A stretch of 64,000 nucleotides of DNA, taken from contig NC_087067.1 of the NCBI RefSeq assembly GCF_963678635.1, positions 51,268,233-51,332,232 of the forward strand, read 5' to 3'. The notes under the pieces were generated by a model. It searched no databases. It worked only from the letters and a program-made list of their open reading frames with translations, and was not told the origin of the DNA. Shown piece by piece: positions 48,261-60,423 of this stretch (its first letter is position 1; each line of letters begins with the position of its first letter). This DNA comes from Symsagittifera roscoffensis (lineage: Eukaryota; Xenacoelomorpha; Acoela; Convolutidae). The translations under genes and the position numbers were made by a program.

Positions 48261-49484
48261 TTATCATCCGACATTGTAAAACGACAATAGAACGTTAGAA
48301 TCCGCCGTGGAAGCGTTCAAATCCCAGCAAAACGCCTCGCTCCTGTTTGGCCAGACTTCTACGCTCAACAATCCGCGCTAAAGAACAGCGATCAAACTGG
48401 AGCATCCTCTATAACTCCGACATCCTGAAATGAAAAAACGGAAGAGCCTGCCAGCTTTGCCTTCCTAAACGAATTTAGACATACAGCAACGACGATACCT
48501 CGACGCTAGAAATACATTTTGTATGACAACGACACCTGACACGAAACAACAGCTTTCTTGCAGGTAGCATACTCTCATTATAAACACTACAATTTTCGTT
48601 CATGCTCTTATCATCTCTACATAAATTTCTGACCGCAACCATATTTCTTCAACCTGTAATTACTTAGATAATGACAACGACTAGTCAATCTTCTTCGACA
48701 AGGAACAGCAAAAAACAACGACCAGCCAATGTTCTTGATTCGCTAGATCTGAATTCTACTCCGGAACATCATCAACTGCAACAACCAACCAGTTCCTTCA
48801 ATCAGCACACTTCAACTTTCTTTTCTGTAGCCGAATTTCTGAACTGTGACCTCAGGACAACAGAGAAACCTCAACTTAACATCCTACGAGCCTCATCTCG
48901 ACAGCCGAAGACTTCAATTTAGATGGCCAGCTCGACAAGCTGGCACACTCACCTCGACATAGTTTAGGTCTTAGCTAACGGACACCCCACAACAACGCCT
49001 CCCGATTTTTCATTTTTCCTATTTTGCGATTGCAAAATAGGGTCGATTGTACAGTGCACTGTTTGATGCCTAGTTTCAACAAAATCAAGGCATTATATAT
49101 GTTGTACGCATTTATATGCGACGACGAAAGACGGCAAGAAAGCGAACAACATGCCAAAAAGACAGAAATGAACTGACCTAAACTCATGAACACGAAAACT
49201 TGGAAATAATAATCTTGACAATTGTTATTAGCTTTTGAAACTAAATGAGAAACTAATTAAATAGAAAAACTTGAAATAAAAAGATTAAAAGATTACACAT
49301 ATTTTTAGTTTATTACATTATTTTTTTGTTTAAAATCTCATTTGGCAGTTAATTAAATTTTTTGATCAAAGTAACATGTTCAGCATCATATTGATTTGAA
49401 GTAAGACCATTTTGCAATTTTTTTGGTGCTATTGAAAGAGCATTTTTCACGCGGAGAGATCAAAACAGCATCTAGATGTTTTTA
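48261..49484. other. Flank of the BEL/Pao element
   Basis: Low-complexity, Asn/Gln/Ser-codon-rich sequence continuing to about 48,920 (possibly the degraded end of pol or LTR), then AT-rich sequence. A perfect 10-bp inverted repeat with a 4-base loop (CCTATTTTGC...GCAAAATAGG) is at 49,018-49,041. Confidence 0.5.
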
Positions 49485-49492
49485 TTTCAAAC

Positions 49493-49918
49493 CAGGGGCG
49501 GAATTAAGGGTGGCGGACGCCCCCCTCCCCTCAGGGATTCGAATCCCTGCCGACCCAAGGGTCCCCCTTTGTAATATGTTGAGAAATCTTTTTTGTGATG
49601 GACACGAAATTTTTTCTAAAAGCACCTTTGGTGCCAATATATACTAATTTTGAGGGAGGAGCGCGCGCCGAAAAAACGCGATTTTTTGGTACAAATTTTC
49701 CAAAAAGGGCCTAAAAACGCCTTTTTCGGCCTGTTTTTTTTCTTCAAAATTTTGCGCAAACTTTTGGCCGAAACAGGGTTTTTCATGGTCTCATGGTCTT
49801 TGTAGTCTTTTGGGAGAGCTCGGAAAATCAATTTGGTCGACCTAAAAAAAAGTAAGTCGACAAATTTTTTTTTTGAAAATTCGCAACGCCCCGCGAAAAA
49901 ATCCAAGATCCGCCCTTG
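49493..49918. mobile_element. hAT-like non-autonomous element (MITE) with 8-bp target duplication
   Basis: A 426-bp element. Ends are CAGGGGCGGAATTA on the left and, reversed, CAAGGGCGGATCTT on the right. It is flanked on both sides by the identical 8 bp TTTCAAAC (49,485-49,492 and 49,919-49,926). An 8-bp duplication and CAGGGGCGGA-type ends are typical of hAT transposons. No transposase frame. Related pieces occur at 31.2 and 18.0 kb. Confidence 0.85.
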
Positions 49919-49926
49919 TTTCAAAC

Positions 49927-52900
49927 AGTTTTTGTTACTTTGATTTTTTATTAATATTTTTTGTATATATGGAAACGAAATAAGTTCAATGAACAAAACT
50001 AATATTGAGCAAACAGTTTAAATTAGGTTATGGAAAGTTTCAATTAGGAGAGAATAAGTCAACTAATCAACTGGGATTTCCTGAAAACGGATATATTTTT
50101 CTCGTCTTCGTTTCTTCAAACTCGAATTTTCACTAAAACGATCATATTGCACTCGCAAATTTGAGCCTGTTTAGACGAGTTCAAAGAAAACTTACTGTAG
50201 TTGAAGTAGATCAGCGAAGAGCTAGTTATAACATTTAGAGATGTCACAATCTTTTCTTCTCCGGAGTTGTGTAATAATCAGTAGTTATAAATAAAGCGAC
50301 ATTTGGGTGACCAAGTTTAATGATAAAAGCAGCAAAAAAGTGTTTCCTAATAAGGTGAATTGAAGAAGTATTGTAAGGAAAAAGTACTAACAGGTTTTCA
50401 TCTAATTTGTGGGGGCGGCCAGAAAGAAAATTCGGGCTCAAAAACTCTGTTTCCTCATTTCAAAAGCGATATAACGTGCATTAATAACACGTCTTTTTTT
50501 CATTTGAATGGCCTTTTCCTAATGATAAAGCTCCCCTCTATTTGGCATTGAATTAGTTTTAGTCCTCTGGAAGTAAAAAATCATTGTTGATAAACAAATA
50601 AGCAGCCCTGGTTTTATTCAGGAAATCCTTTTTCTTGTCAAAAAGCATTTTTTTTGTATAAAACAACCCAGGAAATGAATAAGAAAAATAATGAATAGAT
50701 GCGAATGAATGAGACTCAAATCGAAGAAAATTTTAACACCAACAATGAAATGTTATTTTGACTAATTTTTTAAAATTGATTGGGAAAAAATATTGAAGGC
50801 AAAATGCAAGTGACATTGTATGATTTTTTCACGGGCTCAAGTAAAAATGAAAGTGACATTTGATAAAAATAGACGCTTTGTGAACTTGCGTGCAAATGTT
50901 AGTTTAAGAGCGTTTTTCATTAAATAAATGGGAAATAAAACCGGAAAAACGAACATATGTGTGTAATATATAATCTGATTTTGGCGACATTTTGACTCCA
51001 TCTTTGTTGACATTGTTGGGTAAAAAAAGAACTGAAGAGCATATCAAGATGAAGATCTATTTTCCGTCTGATTTTTTTTCTTTTTTTTTGTAATCCGTTC
51101 TTTGTAAATTAGATATGTAGGATATAACATGTTTATAGGTCTCAGTTGACTTTAATGTGCCAAAAATAGGTTAAAAATGCTAATGTTAATTATATATAGA
51201 GAAAACAAATACTTAAAATTCACAAAATTTTAATTTTCCATATATTTTAAATCTTGAAATTGTCTTGAACTCAAATTTCAAATATGCAGCGAGCCTTTTT
51301 GTAATAAAAAAGACTTCTGTTTTCAGGTTTTCAAATTTGATGATCTTACAAATTGATTTGTCGGCCGGTATTACAGCACAGAATATAACAGGGCCCGCTG
51401 GAACAATGGCCTTCCTTGTTGCCTCTTAATTTCGCCTAATTCAATTTGCCAATTTCTTTTGAAGCGAGAGAATCCTCAAGGCACTTTGCTCCAAATACTC
51501 ATCAAGTAAGGGAAAACTACCCAACTTTTTTCACGCAATTTGCCTGTAAAAAGAGTCATTGCCCGAAAAAAAAATAATTCTCAATGCAAAAATACATAAA
51601 AAATAGGAAATAACTTATAAAATCAAAACACTTGGTTTAAACTAGCCTTTTCTTGGAATGACCGAAAAAATCAGGATGGGTTGACTTTTTGGAAGTTGGA
51701 TTTTAGCTCGTTTTGATTCATACCTTCTTTCAATAATATGTACAGTCAACTAAAACTTACTGTTTATAAGCAATGAAACAGTCTTGTGTTATTTTGTTGA
51801 TTAGGAGTAAGGTAAGAAAAATGAACTAGCTCTGTGAACTTCATTCTGCGGTCTCATTTGCCTTGGAATTGTAAAAAGGCTAGTGCAAAAAGACAACAAT
51901 GGCGCGAGCAGTACAATTGAAGTAAATTCTTTGCCCTAATTCCCGGTACATTAACGCCAGTTACACCATAAACGAACTGACGAAGACATTAAAAAACAAG
52001 AACATCCAATAGCTGCGCGAAGAGCCCAGACAGTTCCGATTAAATTAAAAAAGTATATCAACATTGTTTTGGCAAATCTATGTGTTTTTTTTGTGCGTGG
52101 AGTCAGGACAGGAGCGATACAATAATTTATTGCAACAAAATAGGTTAATTGTCTTTGGTTGTGGATAAAAAGTGAATAGAAAAAAGCTCAATCGATTACG
52201 GTTGTGGACAAAGGCGTATAAAAATAGAAAAGAAAAAAAATCTGAACAAAAAACTAATTTTGAAAAATTTTATTAAAATTTTGTTCAATTTTTGAAGACT
52301 TTTTACTGGCAAGGAAGCACTTTATGAAGCTTCTAAAAATAATTTCTTAAATTAACAGCTTAACTGAAAGCCTATTTAGTGCTACAAGACTTACTCGTTG
52401 CCTTTACTCATTCTAAAATAGACTAAAAGCCAAAAAGTTCAACCCCGCTTTTAGTAAACAATCATAAGCCAATAAAATTTAAGCAAAGTTTAATCTCAAA
52501 TTTTTCTCCACACTTTTCAAGATTGCGTTTAGTAAAAAAAACTGGTATTTATATTGTTAAACTGATGCAATTTGGTTGTCAAACAAAAATAATTTAAATG
52601 GAATATTGAGAACATTATTAATTTGGTAATTTTTGTTGGGCTGCAAAAGAAGTTCACTGAGTTGAAATTTTGTCGGCAATTACTCGGCAGTTTCGGTTTA
52701 ATTTTTAAAGGACTATAACCAACAAAAAACCTTTTCGAGAAAAATTTTTGCCCTATATCGAAAAATTTTTACATTACATTATACCTGCTTAAAATTCATG
52801 CCAATTTGACAAAAACACGTTGTAATTTTCAAGTTTTATTTCTTCTGTTTGGAGATTTATATCAGCATTGTATACAGTAACTACCGTCTACAGTCCTTTT

Positions 52901-52990
52901 CTACCATAATTTTTCTCGCCGAATGTTGACTGCAAACTTGCAAAAGTTGCTATTGAACTAATTGTTACGAGTATTAGTAGTACAACAAAT
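49927..52990. other. AT-rich region without a recognisable gene
   Basis: Scattered homopolymers. From about 52,300 to 52,500 the sequence loosely resembles the flank of Gypsy copy A at 37,160-37,290 (GAGGAAGCGC..., ACTCG.TGCC..., CTCCAAAATA-AC-AA), suggesting another dispersed repeat. I see nothing coding. Confidence 0.5.
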
Positions 52991-52992
52991 CA

Positions 52993-53507
52993 AAACAAGA
53001 CTGCTCGTATAAGGGCGAAGCCCTGAATGTTCCGACTGCCTTCGAAGGTTTATGGAACAGTTAAAACATTAAAAAATTAAATTTTTTTTCTCTAAAATTT
53101 GAAATTTTTATGAAAATCATCTCCCCACACGCCATATAAAGTACAGAAATATAGATTTCGCTCCTTGTAACAAAACAATTATGGCAATTAAGCTTCTTTC
53201 AACCAATTTGGAACAATTTCTAGGACGGATTAACTCTCCGCTTACGTGCTAATAGCGCGAAATATATCGCGCGTTAATTGTCCCAAATTGGCCAAAATAC
53301 CAATCTTTAAACCCCCATATTTTTAGGAAAATGATCACAGGTGAAATATCTTTTCAAATTTGAGCTCATGACAACAATACCTTTCGAATGATATTAAAAA
53401 AATTCCGTCAAAAGTGGCTAGTTAAAAAGTCGAAATTTGTCTGAAGAAAAAAAAACCCACCCCGAGCGCAAATACTCCGTTACTTTCGTATCGAAAGTCG
53501 GAACAAA
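52993..53507 (+). repeat. Repeat of about 515 bp, inverted partner at 62,906-63,438
   Basis: Starts AAACAAGACTGCTCGTATAAG and ends GAAAGTCGGAACAAA. Inner landmarks are AGGGCGAAGCCCT (a small hairpin), TGTTCCGACTGCC, GGACGGATTAACTCTCCGCT, GCGCGAAATATATCGCGCG and ACTTTCGTATCGAAAGTCGG. TGTTCCGACT at 53,028 and AGTCGGAACA at 53,496-53,505 are inverted to each other and may be terminal repeats. No protein is evident. Confidence 0.88.
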
Positions 53508-54461
53508 AAAGTATTAGCAACAAAAGACAACTACGCCAAAAAACAACTCGCTACAAAAGAAAATTGTTATTTTTATATATACCAAACAAAGCAATCTGTA
53601 GCGCAGAGTGGCGAAGTAAAACAACCGGTCGCTTTTAGCACAAATAAAATTTAAATTCAAATTTTCAATCATTTAAAGTTATCGCTTCCTATCAATTTTG
53701 CCAGTAGTCTATTTCTGCGAGTTGCTTTCAATTGCGAGTTCTAGTGATTTTTTCTATGAACAAAACTGAGTTCCAATTTCGCGGGCAGACAAACACATCA
53801 ATCAAAAATGTTAAAACTTAGATAATTACCTGTCAAAAAAACCCATCCAAATCCATATAAATTAAAATTTGAACGAGAAATAATAAAAATAGCAGTTTTT
53901 ATTGTTATGCAAGGAATCTAAAACCGGATTTTTTTTTATTTCAGGCCATTCACTCGAAAAGCTTACAAAAGACTCTTCGTGATAGATCAAAGCCCTGAAC
54001 AATCCGGCTGTCTTTCAGGGCGTGTTCGTTTCATAAATTGTTTCATATTTCGTAAATGATTTTTATATGCAAATGCTCACAAAAATTAAAAAGTTCACTG
54101 TTTCAGACCACAAAGACAAAGATTTCTTCGAATACTTTTTCCAATTTTCTGGTAGTATTGCAGAACACGATTAGTTAATTGCATGCCTTAAGCGTTAAAA
54201 GAAAATCTTTCAAGCAACTTCCAGACCCTCATGGCTTAGCAAAAAGTTAGATCATTTTTTTATTATGAGCCGCAGGCTTCAGTACAAGGCAGATGGTATG
54301 AAAAGGTCCACTTTATCTTATTCAACATAAAATAAAACTTAATGTTGAAAACATACGATTGTTCAGCTAGAACTTTTTTCATTTCAAAAGTGTCGAAAAT
54401 TTTTTTCATTTTTTGTTTACAGTTTACTGAGGTTTCAGTTGTTAGGTAGTTTTTTGTTCCT
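53508..54461. other. Sequence between the inverted repeat and Gypsy copy B
   Basis: AT-rich. AAGCCCTGAACAATCCGGCTGTCTTTCAGGGCG near 53,990-54,022 echoes the CCCTGAA...TCCGACTG end of the repeat at 53.0 kb. The first part of a normal 5' LTR for copy B was not found here. Confidence 0.45.
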
Positions 54462-54504
54462 ATCATATCGACACCGTATTTTCGCATGGCGCAGCCAGCA
54501 GGCC
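54462..54504 (+). promoter_or_regulatory. 5' LTR end and primer-binding site of Gypsy copy B
   Basis: CATATCGACACCGTATTTTC, GCA (to 54,486) matches the last 25 bases of the 3' LTR (CATATCGAAACCGTATTTTC, ACA). It is followed directly by TGGCGCAGCCAGCAGGCC, which looks like a tRNA primer-binding site; copy A has TGGTGCAGTC at the same place. The rest of the 5' LTR was not recognised upstream. Confidence 0.6.
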
Positions 54505-54568
54505 AAAGTGGGGGGAAAACCCACTGGGGATTACATCGTTTTGGCACTCGACGTTTGCAGAGTCACCA

Positions 54569-55483
54569 ATGCTATGGGAGTTTTGGTTCAATCGTTTTCA
54601 ATGGGGGATGGTGATCAAACATAGCATAAACCCGAAGAACTTATATTATGCCAGTACGTTAACCGCAGCGCAGGTTACAGCATTACCAGAGGAGGTAGAC
54701 GGGAAGGATCGCCTGGCGTCGGAGCAAACGTTTATCTCGAACTTGTATTTGTGTCTGGGGGAGAAAGGACAGGATGAGCTACATAAGAGGAGACCACACC
54801 TGGATTTATCTACAACAAGGTACTCTAGAGTTTTGGATACTATTGAAACAGAATTTAAGAAGGAACGGAACGAAACTTACGAGACATTCCAATTATTGGC
54901 ACAGAAGCAACAAATAGGAGAATCGTTGGAGCAGTTCCACTCAGTGTTGAGTGGGCTGGCCGCTCGATGTAATTTTGGAACATTGGAGACCAGGATTTTG
55001 CGGGATGTGTTCATAGTGAACATGAACATTAGGGAGGCCCAAAATGAGTTATGTCGCTCGACGAAGACACCAGAGGAGGTGTACCGTATTGCCCTTTCAT
55101 ATGAACGTGGATACAAATATGCTAAGTCACACGGATTGGCAACCGGGGGAGGAACTAGTGGCACCGCCGGTGGAACTGGAGCTTTCCAAATCAAGACGGA
55201 ACCGGTGGGAACCATCCGAGGAGGATACAGAAACAATAGACAGCGGGGCCGTGGATCGCTTAGAGGACAAGCAGAAATGAGAAGGGGTGGTTCTAGAAGA
55301 TGCTATAATTGTGATCAACCCAATTTTACCCCGGAACACCTCACAAATTGTCCAGCCAAAAATGCAACGTGTAATTTCTGCCGGAAAACGGGACATTACG
55401 AGAGGACTTGTCGGGGAAAGCAAAACAATCGGGGAAGACCGGCAGTGGGACTAATCCAAAATCAGGAGGATATGAAAAGCTAG
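54569..55483 (+). CDS. gag: Gag polyprotein of Gypsy copy B
   Basis: An open frame of 304 codons. A helical coat-protein part (about residues 30-190, including FISNLYLCLGEKGQDELHKR and LEQFHSVLSGLAARCNFG) is followed by a Gly/Arg-rich RNA-binding stretch and two zinc knuckles: an atypical CX2CX8HX3C (CYNCDQPNFTPEHLTNC) and a canonical CX2CX4HX4C (CNFCRKTGHYERTC). The start codon is uncertain; the ATG at 54,569 is simply the first in this frame. Pol overlaps its last bases in the +1 frame, so a +1 (or -2) ribosomal shift would be needed. Confidence 0.85.
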   Translation: MLWEFWFNRFQWGMVIKHSINPKNLYYASTLTAAQVTALPEEVDGKDRLASEQTFISNLYLCLGEKGQDELHKRRPHLDLSTTRYSRVLDTIETEFKKERNETYETFQLLAQKQQIGESLEQFHSVLSGLAARCNFGTLETRILRDVFIVNMNIREAQNELCRSTKTPEEVYRIALSYERGYKYAKSHGLATGGGTSGTAGGTGAFQIKTEPVGTIRGGYRNNRQRGRGSLRGQAEMRRGGSRRCYNCDQPNFTPEHLTNCPAKNATCNFCRKTGHYERTCRGKQNNRGRPAVGLIQNQEDMKS

Positions 55484-57503
55484 TGAAATAGGCGACGCTC
55501 AGGATACTTATTCGCAGCATGAGAATTCCGTTTGCTGGCTTAATACACCGGTAAAGAAGCAACGATCGTGGGATTCGGATAGCTCAGGAAATTATGTTGT
55601 CATGGCTATCAAATCTCTGAGAGAAACGGTAATGAAAGTGGCCGGCGCCTGACTACCAATTAAGGTAAATGGAAAGCAAACGAATGTCTGGATAGATAGT
55701 GGATCACCAATTTCAATATTCACCATTGGAGAATTGAAACGGACGTTGGGCACCGCAGGCGTCAATGTGAAGGCACCGGCATCGGAGGACGATGAATTCA
55801 GGGATTACGGAAACAATCCTTTACGACTACTAGGAACGATGGACGTCTTGTTGGAAACGAAGGGATGGGTGACTAACGCGAATATCAGAGTGATTGGAGG
55901 AAGCAGACCATCAAATATTGGGAGAGACCTAATGCCAAATCTTGGATTGCAGATAGTGCAGAAGGCACCGGAGGAGAATGTGATGTCGGTACAGAACGAT
56001 CAATCTGGGGCCGAGGCAACAGAGGTGGAGGACTCACTAGACCACTGGCAGACCTATTTCAGTAAGCAATTTGAAAACCTTTTTAACAGAGTCGGAAAAA
56101 TTAGGAATTCGATTTTTTTCGAAACGTTAACGCCGATTCAACAAAAAGGACGTAGAGTGCCCATCACATTGCAGGATAAGGTCGATAAGGAAATTAATAA
56201 ACTTTTACGACAAGGACACATTGAAAAGCTGAAGGAATGTTCGGATAAGTATTTTGTTTCTCCGATTATAATAACGGTGAAAAAGGACGGATCAGTAAAA
56301 GTAGCGTTAGAATCCCGGGAGTAGAACAAGCAAGTCCACAAAAATAAATACCAAATGGCGAATATTGAAGAGCTCGTGGATACGGTAGGACAAACGATAA
56401 GCGAACGGAAACCAGGAGACGTATATTTTTCTACTATGGATCTTACGTATTCGTACGGTCAATTACCACTTAGCCCGCAAACGAGCGTTCAATGCAATTT
56501 TTCGCTGGTGGGAGGAAAATCAACGGGCACGTATCGCTTTCAAACGGGGTTCTACGGCCTTACAACCATGCCAGCGGAATTTCAGAGAGTGATGGATACG
56601 ATCCTTTTGGAATTTCCGCAGGCGCATGCCTTTATTGAGGACATTTTGGTGGTCACCAAAGGAACTGAGATTGAGCATATCTCGACAGTTGAGAGAATTT
56701 TGCGGAAGTTGGATCGCGAGAATACGTCGCTTAAGCTCACTAAATGCCAATTTGCGCGGTGAGAATGTGAATGGTTGGGGCACAAAATAACTCGTACCGG
56801 AATAACACCGCTCGTCCGAAAAAAGGGACCGATCGAATCGCTAAAAGCAATAAAAACGGTGTCACAACCTAAATCTTTTATGGGTTCCATTCACAGCTTG
56901 CACAAATATCTTCCGGCGCTTGCGGAATCATCAGCGTCTTTACTCCCACTATTAAGCCGGAAAAACTATTATATTTGGAGTGATGAATGTCAAATATCAT
57001 TCGAGAACCTGAAAAAGCAGGTGCCTAACAAAATAGAACTTCGGCATTTTGATGTACACCGGGACACAAGAATTGTGTGTGACGCTAGTCATAACGGGCT
57101 CGGAGCGGTCCTTGAGCAACTAAATTCCGACGGCTGGAGGCCGATATCGTTCGCATCCCGGTATTTAAACGAGGCAGAGAAAAATTATTCAACGAATGAA
57201 TTAGAAACGCTTGCAGTTGTGTGGGGGGTGGACTATTTCCGCAACTATGTGCTGGGAAGAAAATTTTTAATAGTTACGGATCATAAGGCACTAGTATCAT
57301 TGCTAAATGGGAACAACAAAAAGAACAAAACAATGTTCAGCAGATTAACAAGATGGTTAGATCGCCTTATACCGTTCGATTTTCAAGTAGAGCAAAAACC
57401 CGGAGCAAAAATTGGACTCGCTGATTATCTATCAAGGCATCCCAGTTTGGAACCTCAACCAGTTAGCACCTATGACAGTATGTTTACGGTGGCGAAAAAT
57501 TAG
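55476..57503 (+). pseudogene. pol: Pol (protease-RT-RNase H) of Gypsy copy B, with three in-frame stops
   Basis: One continuous frame broken only by single stops at 55,650-55,652 (TGA), 56,322-56,324 (TAG) and 56,760-56,762 (TGA). The protease has the active-site VWIDSGSPISIF. The RT has GHIEKLKECSDKYFVSPIII, FSTMDLTYSYGQLPL, TGTYRFQTGFYGLTTMPAEF and, at the catalytic site, FIEDILVV, with Glu where the first of the paired Asp is expected (56,637-56,639). RNase H has VCDASHNGLGAVL, NYSTNELETLAVVWG and LIVTDHKALVSLL. The frame ends at a stop at 57,501-57,503. Confidence 0.92.
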
Positions 57504-57867
57504 TCGAATTAGATCCGCCCTCGGATTTGAAAAGGAAGCTTTCTCCAAAAATAGACTCGAGTCTCCACCGGTTACTAATAATAGACGCGGTTGTAATGTA
57601 TCGAATAGAAAACGACCGGTAGAGGGCGAACGATCATGCGGTGGAAATTGGACCAATCACAGAGCGACGAATTGCATTTCCGGCAGGTCAAATAAGTCTA
57701 GTAATAATTTAGTTGGGACTATTATTGAAGCTGATTTTGGTTACTTAAACTCTTCAAAAACAAACACTCAAAACTTAAAACACAATTCAATTATGGAAAG
57801 AAAAATCAGAAAATTATGGGAATGACACCCCAGCATTAGTAGTAGCGATGAAATAGAGGAGATTGAT
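57504..57867 (+). other. RNase H to integrase spacer of Gypsy copy B
   Basis: No long frame continues from RNase H into integrase. The frame must change in this interval before the integrase frame opens near 57,835, so one or more indels or a large shift separate the two parts. Confidence 0.6.
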
Positions 57868-59787
57868 GTGGATATGCAAGCGGTTACAACAGAAGTTCGG
57901 AGCACTAAAACAAATACCATCATTTCCATTCCGTCGGTTTATCCTGGCGAAAGTTATCCACCGGTTAATCCGGAAAATAGGGTTATATCCGTTATTCCGA
58001 GAAATTGCAAAATTGTCAGTAAACAAACCGCTCTTCCCGAATTGTTTAATCTTCGATTTATAGAATCACAAAATAATTCAGATCCACAATTACAAGCCAT
58101 TATCGAATTAATTAAATGTAAAGACCCTCATTTACACTCAAAAATTGCAGCGATGAGTAAGAACTATGCATAGTATACTCAAGACTTTCACGTAAGAGAC
58201 GGATGCCTATGGATGGACGAGAGGCTAGTGATCCCTAACACATTGCAAGCGGCGGTAAACAATAAGCTACATTATTATGACCACGGGAAATCAAGTATGT
58301 ATGACGAGGCCGAAGACATCTGGTACCCGTACATGTTCCGTAACTTAGCAACTACCGCCGGGAATTGCCAGGAATGCACATTAGCTGGTAAGAACTTGAA
58401 AAATATGTGTTCGAAAGATGATATAGGGAAAATACCTGAGCCGAAAGAACCGAATGAATCGGTACAACTGGATTTTTGGGGGCTCATTAACTACTTGAAG
58501 GAGTCTAAAAAGTATGTTTTGGTGGCGGTGGATCGGTTCTCACGTTGGCCATCGGCTATGGTCTGTAATTCGAACCGATCGGATAAAATTATTAAATTTC
58601 TAAAAGCATACTTTATTGCCCACGGAGTTCCGCGCCAAATTCGAGTTGATCAAGGAACAGACTTTATGTCTAAGGAGGTTAGGGCATTTTGTCATGAACA
58701 GGGAATTGAAATTTGCATCTCGCCAGTGAACGATCATAGGGCAACAGGATGTGTCGCACGCACGATTGGCAGCATCAAGAACTCAGTACTTACGTATGCG
58801 CTGGAGGATAAACCGGAACCCTTGGATCGGATGGTCGAAAGAGCCCTCGGAGCCTTAAGATTTGTGAAAAACACCACCCTCAACAAAACACCGTTCAAAG
58901 CGCACCACGGCCGGGAAGCTAACACGGTTCTCAGAAATTTGACTAAAAAGCCTACTTTACGGAATCTAAATTGCGAAAATGTAATACGATCAAAATCTGC
59001 ATGTTTAGATGAACGAGACCCAATCGCCCAAGCAATGCCGGAGCCTATGGATACCAACTGGGGAATCCGATCGGACACTGAGTACGACCAGATAAACAGG
59101 CGAAGACCACTGAAATTGGCCCAGGACCAAGCTGCTAACCAGGATGATGAGCCTGGAATTGTGCGAGCACCAAGTGACCCAGTCGAAATACCACCGGCAG
59201 TGGTGATGCAGAGGACCGGGGAGCGGAATATGAATAGGTATAGACCATTAAATTTCAATATAGTAAATCAAAGTGAGCATACTATTGAAATGAGTAATGG
59301 TGCTGTGCTTAGAAAATCGGGAGTAGCACTAAAGAAGGCAAAGGTTCTGAAAAAACGGGCGCCGGGACAAATCGCGGCACCACCAACGCCATGGGACCTA
59401 AAACGGAAGTTACTAACGAGTAGTAGCCAACCAAGTAGCTCAAAAGGCACCAGGGGAACTTTCCATAGCACCTTGGGAAAGAAATCACGATTCCAAAATT
59501 TGGAAATCGTGGAGGACTCAGAATTGGACGCGGAGGACCATTTACCGCTAATTACAACGAAGCAAGCCAAATCGACAAGTGGGGGAGCAAACGTTGGTGA
59601 AGAGGGACAAGGAACGTCTAGTGGGGGAGAGGACCAAGTACAAACTGAAACTATAACGATTCGACCCAGTAACTACGAGACAGCGACGGATTACACAATG
59701 GCACGCGAACAGGAAATCGAAGCGAACCGAAGGAAGGAAGATACCGGAGGAATTACACCACAGGAGACGGAACGCCAGGCGGAATAA
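57868..59787 (+). pseudogene. pol: Integrase of Gypsy copy B, one in-frame stop and an altered catalytic residue
   Basis: A single frame broken by TAG at 58,171-58,173. HX3H (HYYDH) and CX2C (CQEC) form the zinc-binding module. The core has VQLDFWG (first Asp), VDQGTDFMS (second Asp), then DHRATGCVARTIGSIK, where Ala (58,756-58,758) stands in the place of the third acidic residue; copy A has Glu there. A long polar C-terminal tail (about 250 residues) follows the core, rich in Lys, Glu, Ser and Gly and without a recognised chromodomain. The stop is at 59,785-59,787. Confidence 0.9.
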
Positions 59788-60204
59788 ATTCCAGCAACCG
59801 GGGAGAAGAAGCGGGGTCGGAAACAACGACTTGTCTCCTACTCAAGTCAAGATTCGGCTAGTTCATTGGACGAAACTAGTTCTAGACGGTCGGGAAGAAA
59901 ACGAACCGCAGTGACTAAGATGGGGGCAGTCATGATCGATAACATCCAAAAGACGGATAAGTCAGGAGCAAAATGAAAAAAAAGTATGAGGAAAGGAAGT
60001 ATGAGTAACAAACTTATGTAAACAAACTTGTTAACTGTTGAAAACTGTTAACATATGGAGGTCGAGGGAGAGGGCATGCTGTGAAACGGCAAAAACTCAA
60101 AAATTTGTGTTTTAAAGGTTTTTGTAGTTGATTGATAAAACTTGTTATTCACCCTACTGATAACATCGATGCATTGGATACGTTAATTAGAGTCATGAAT
60201 TTTT

Positions 60205-60217
60205 ACAAGGAGGGAAA
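60205..60217 (+). promoter_or_regulatory. Polypurine tract of Gypsy copy B
   Basis: ACAAGGAGGGAAA directly before the TGTCATAG start of the 3' LTR, the expected place for plus-strand priming. Confidence 0.7.
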
Positions 60218-60423
60218 TGTCATAGTATCTAAATTTAGTTCATGTTCCATTTCTAGTTGTGCTACTTAATTCATTTATCTGTCTGGCGCTAACTGGTATT
60301 TAACCTTCGGAGTTTGTCTGTCACCTTCGGATGACAGCTATTTTATTGTCTCCGACTAACTTTCTAACATACGGTTACTTATCTTACTGGATTAGTTTAA
60401 CATATCGAAACCGTATTTTCACA
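60218..60423 (+). repeat. 3' LTR of Gypsy copy B
   Basis: 206 bp from TGTCATAGTATC to TATTTTCACA (TG...CA ends), directly after the polypurine tract. The last 25 bp match the 5' LTR remnant at 54,462-54,486, and both ends resemble the probable LTR of copy A. Confidence 0.7.

Larger units (their letters stand above)
54462..60423 (+). mobile_element. Ty3/Gypsy-type LTR retrotransposon, copy B, nearly full-length but inactive
   Basis: Layout: short 5' LTR remnant, primer-binding-like site, gag, pol (protease, RT, RNase H) in the +1 frame relative to gag, spacer, integrase in a further frame, polypurine tract, 3' LTR. No envelope gene and no chromodomain were recognised. Three stops interrupt the first pol frame and one the integrase frame. 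Both RT and integrase active sites have a substituted acidic residue. It is bracketed by inverted copies of a repeat of about 515 bp. Confidence 0.93.

Noticed and set aside
58734-59258. 174-codon minus-strand frame
   Set aside because: Antisense shadow of the copy B integrase frame.
54462-60423. Envelope gene making copy B an errantivirus-like element
   Set aside because: No open frame with signal peptide, furin site or membrane anchor between integrase and the 3' LTR; the 430 bases there are too short and full of stops.
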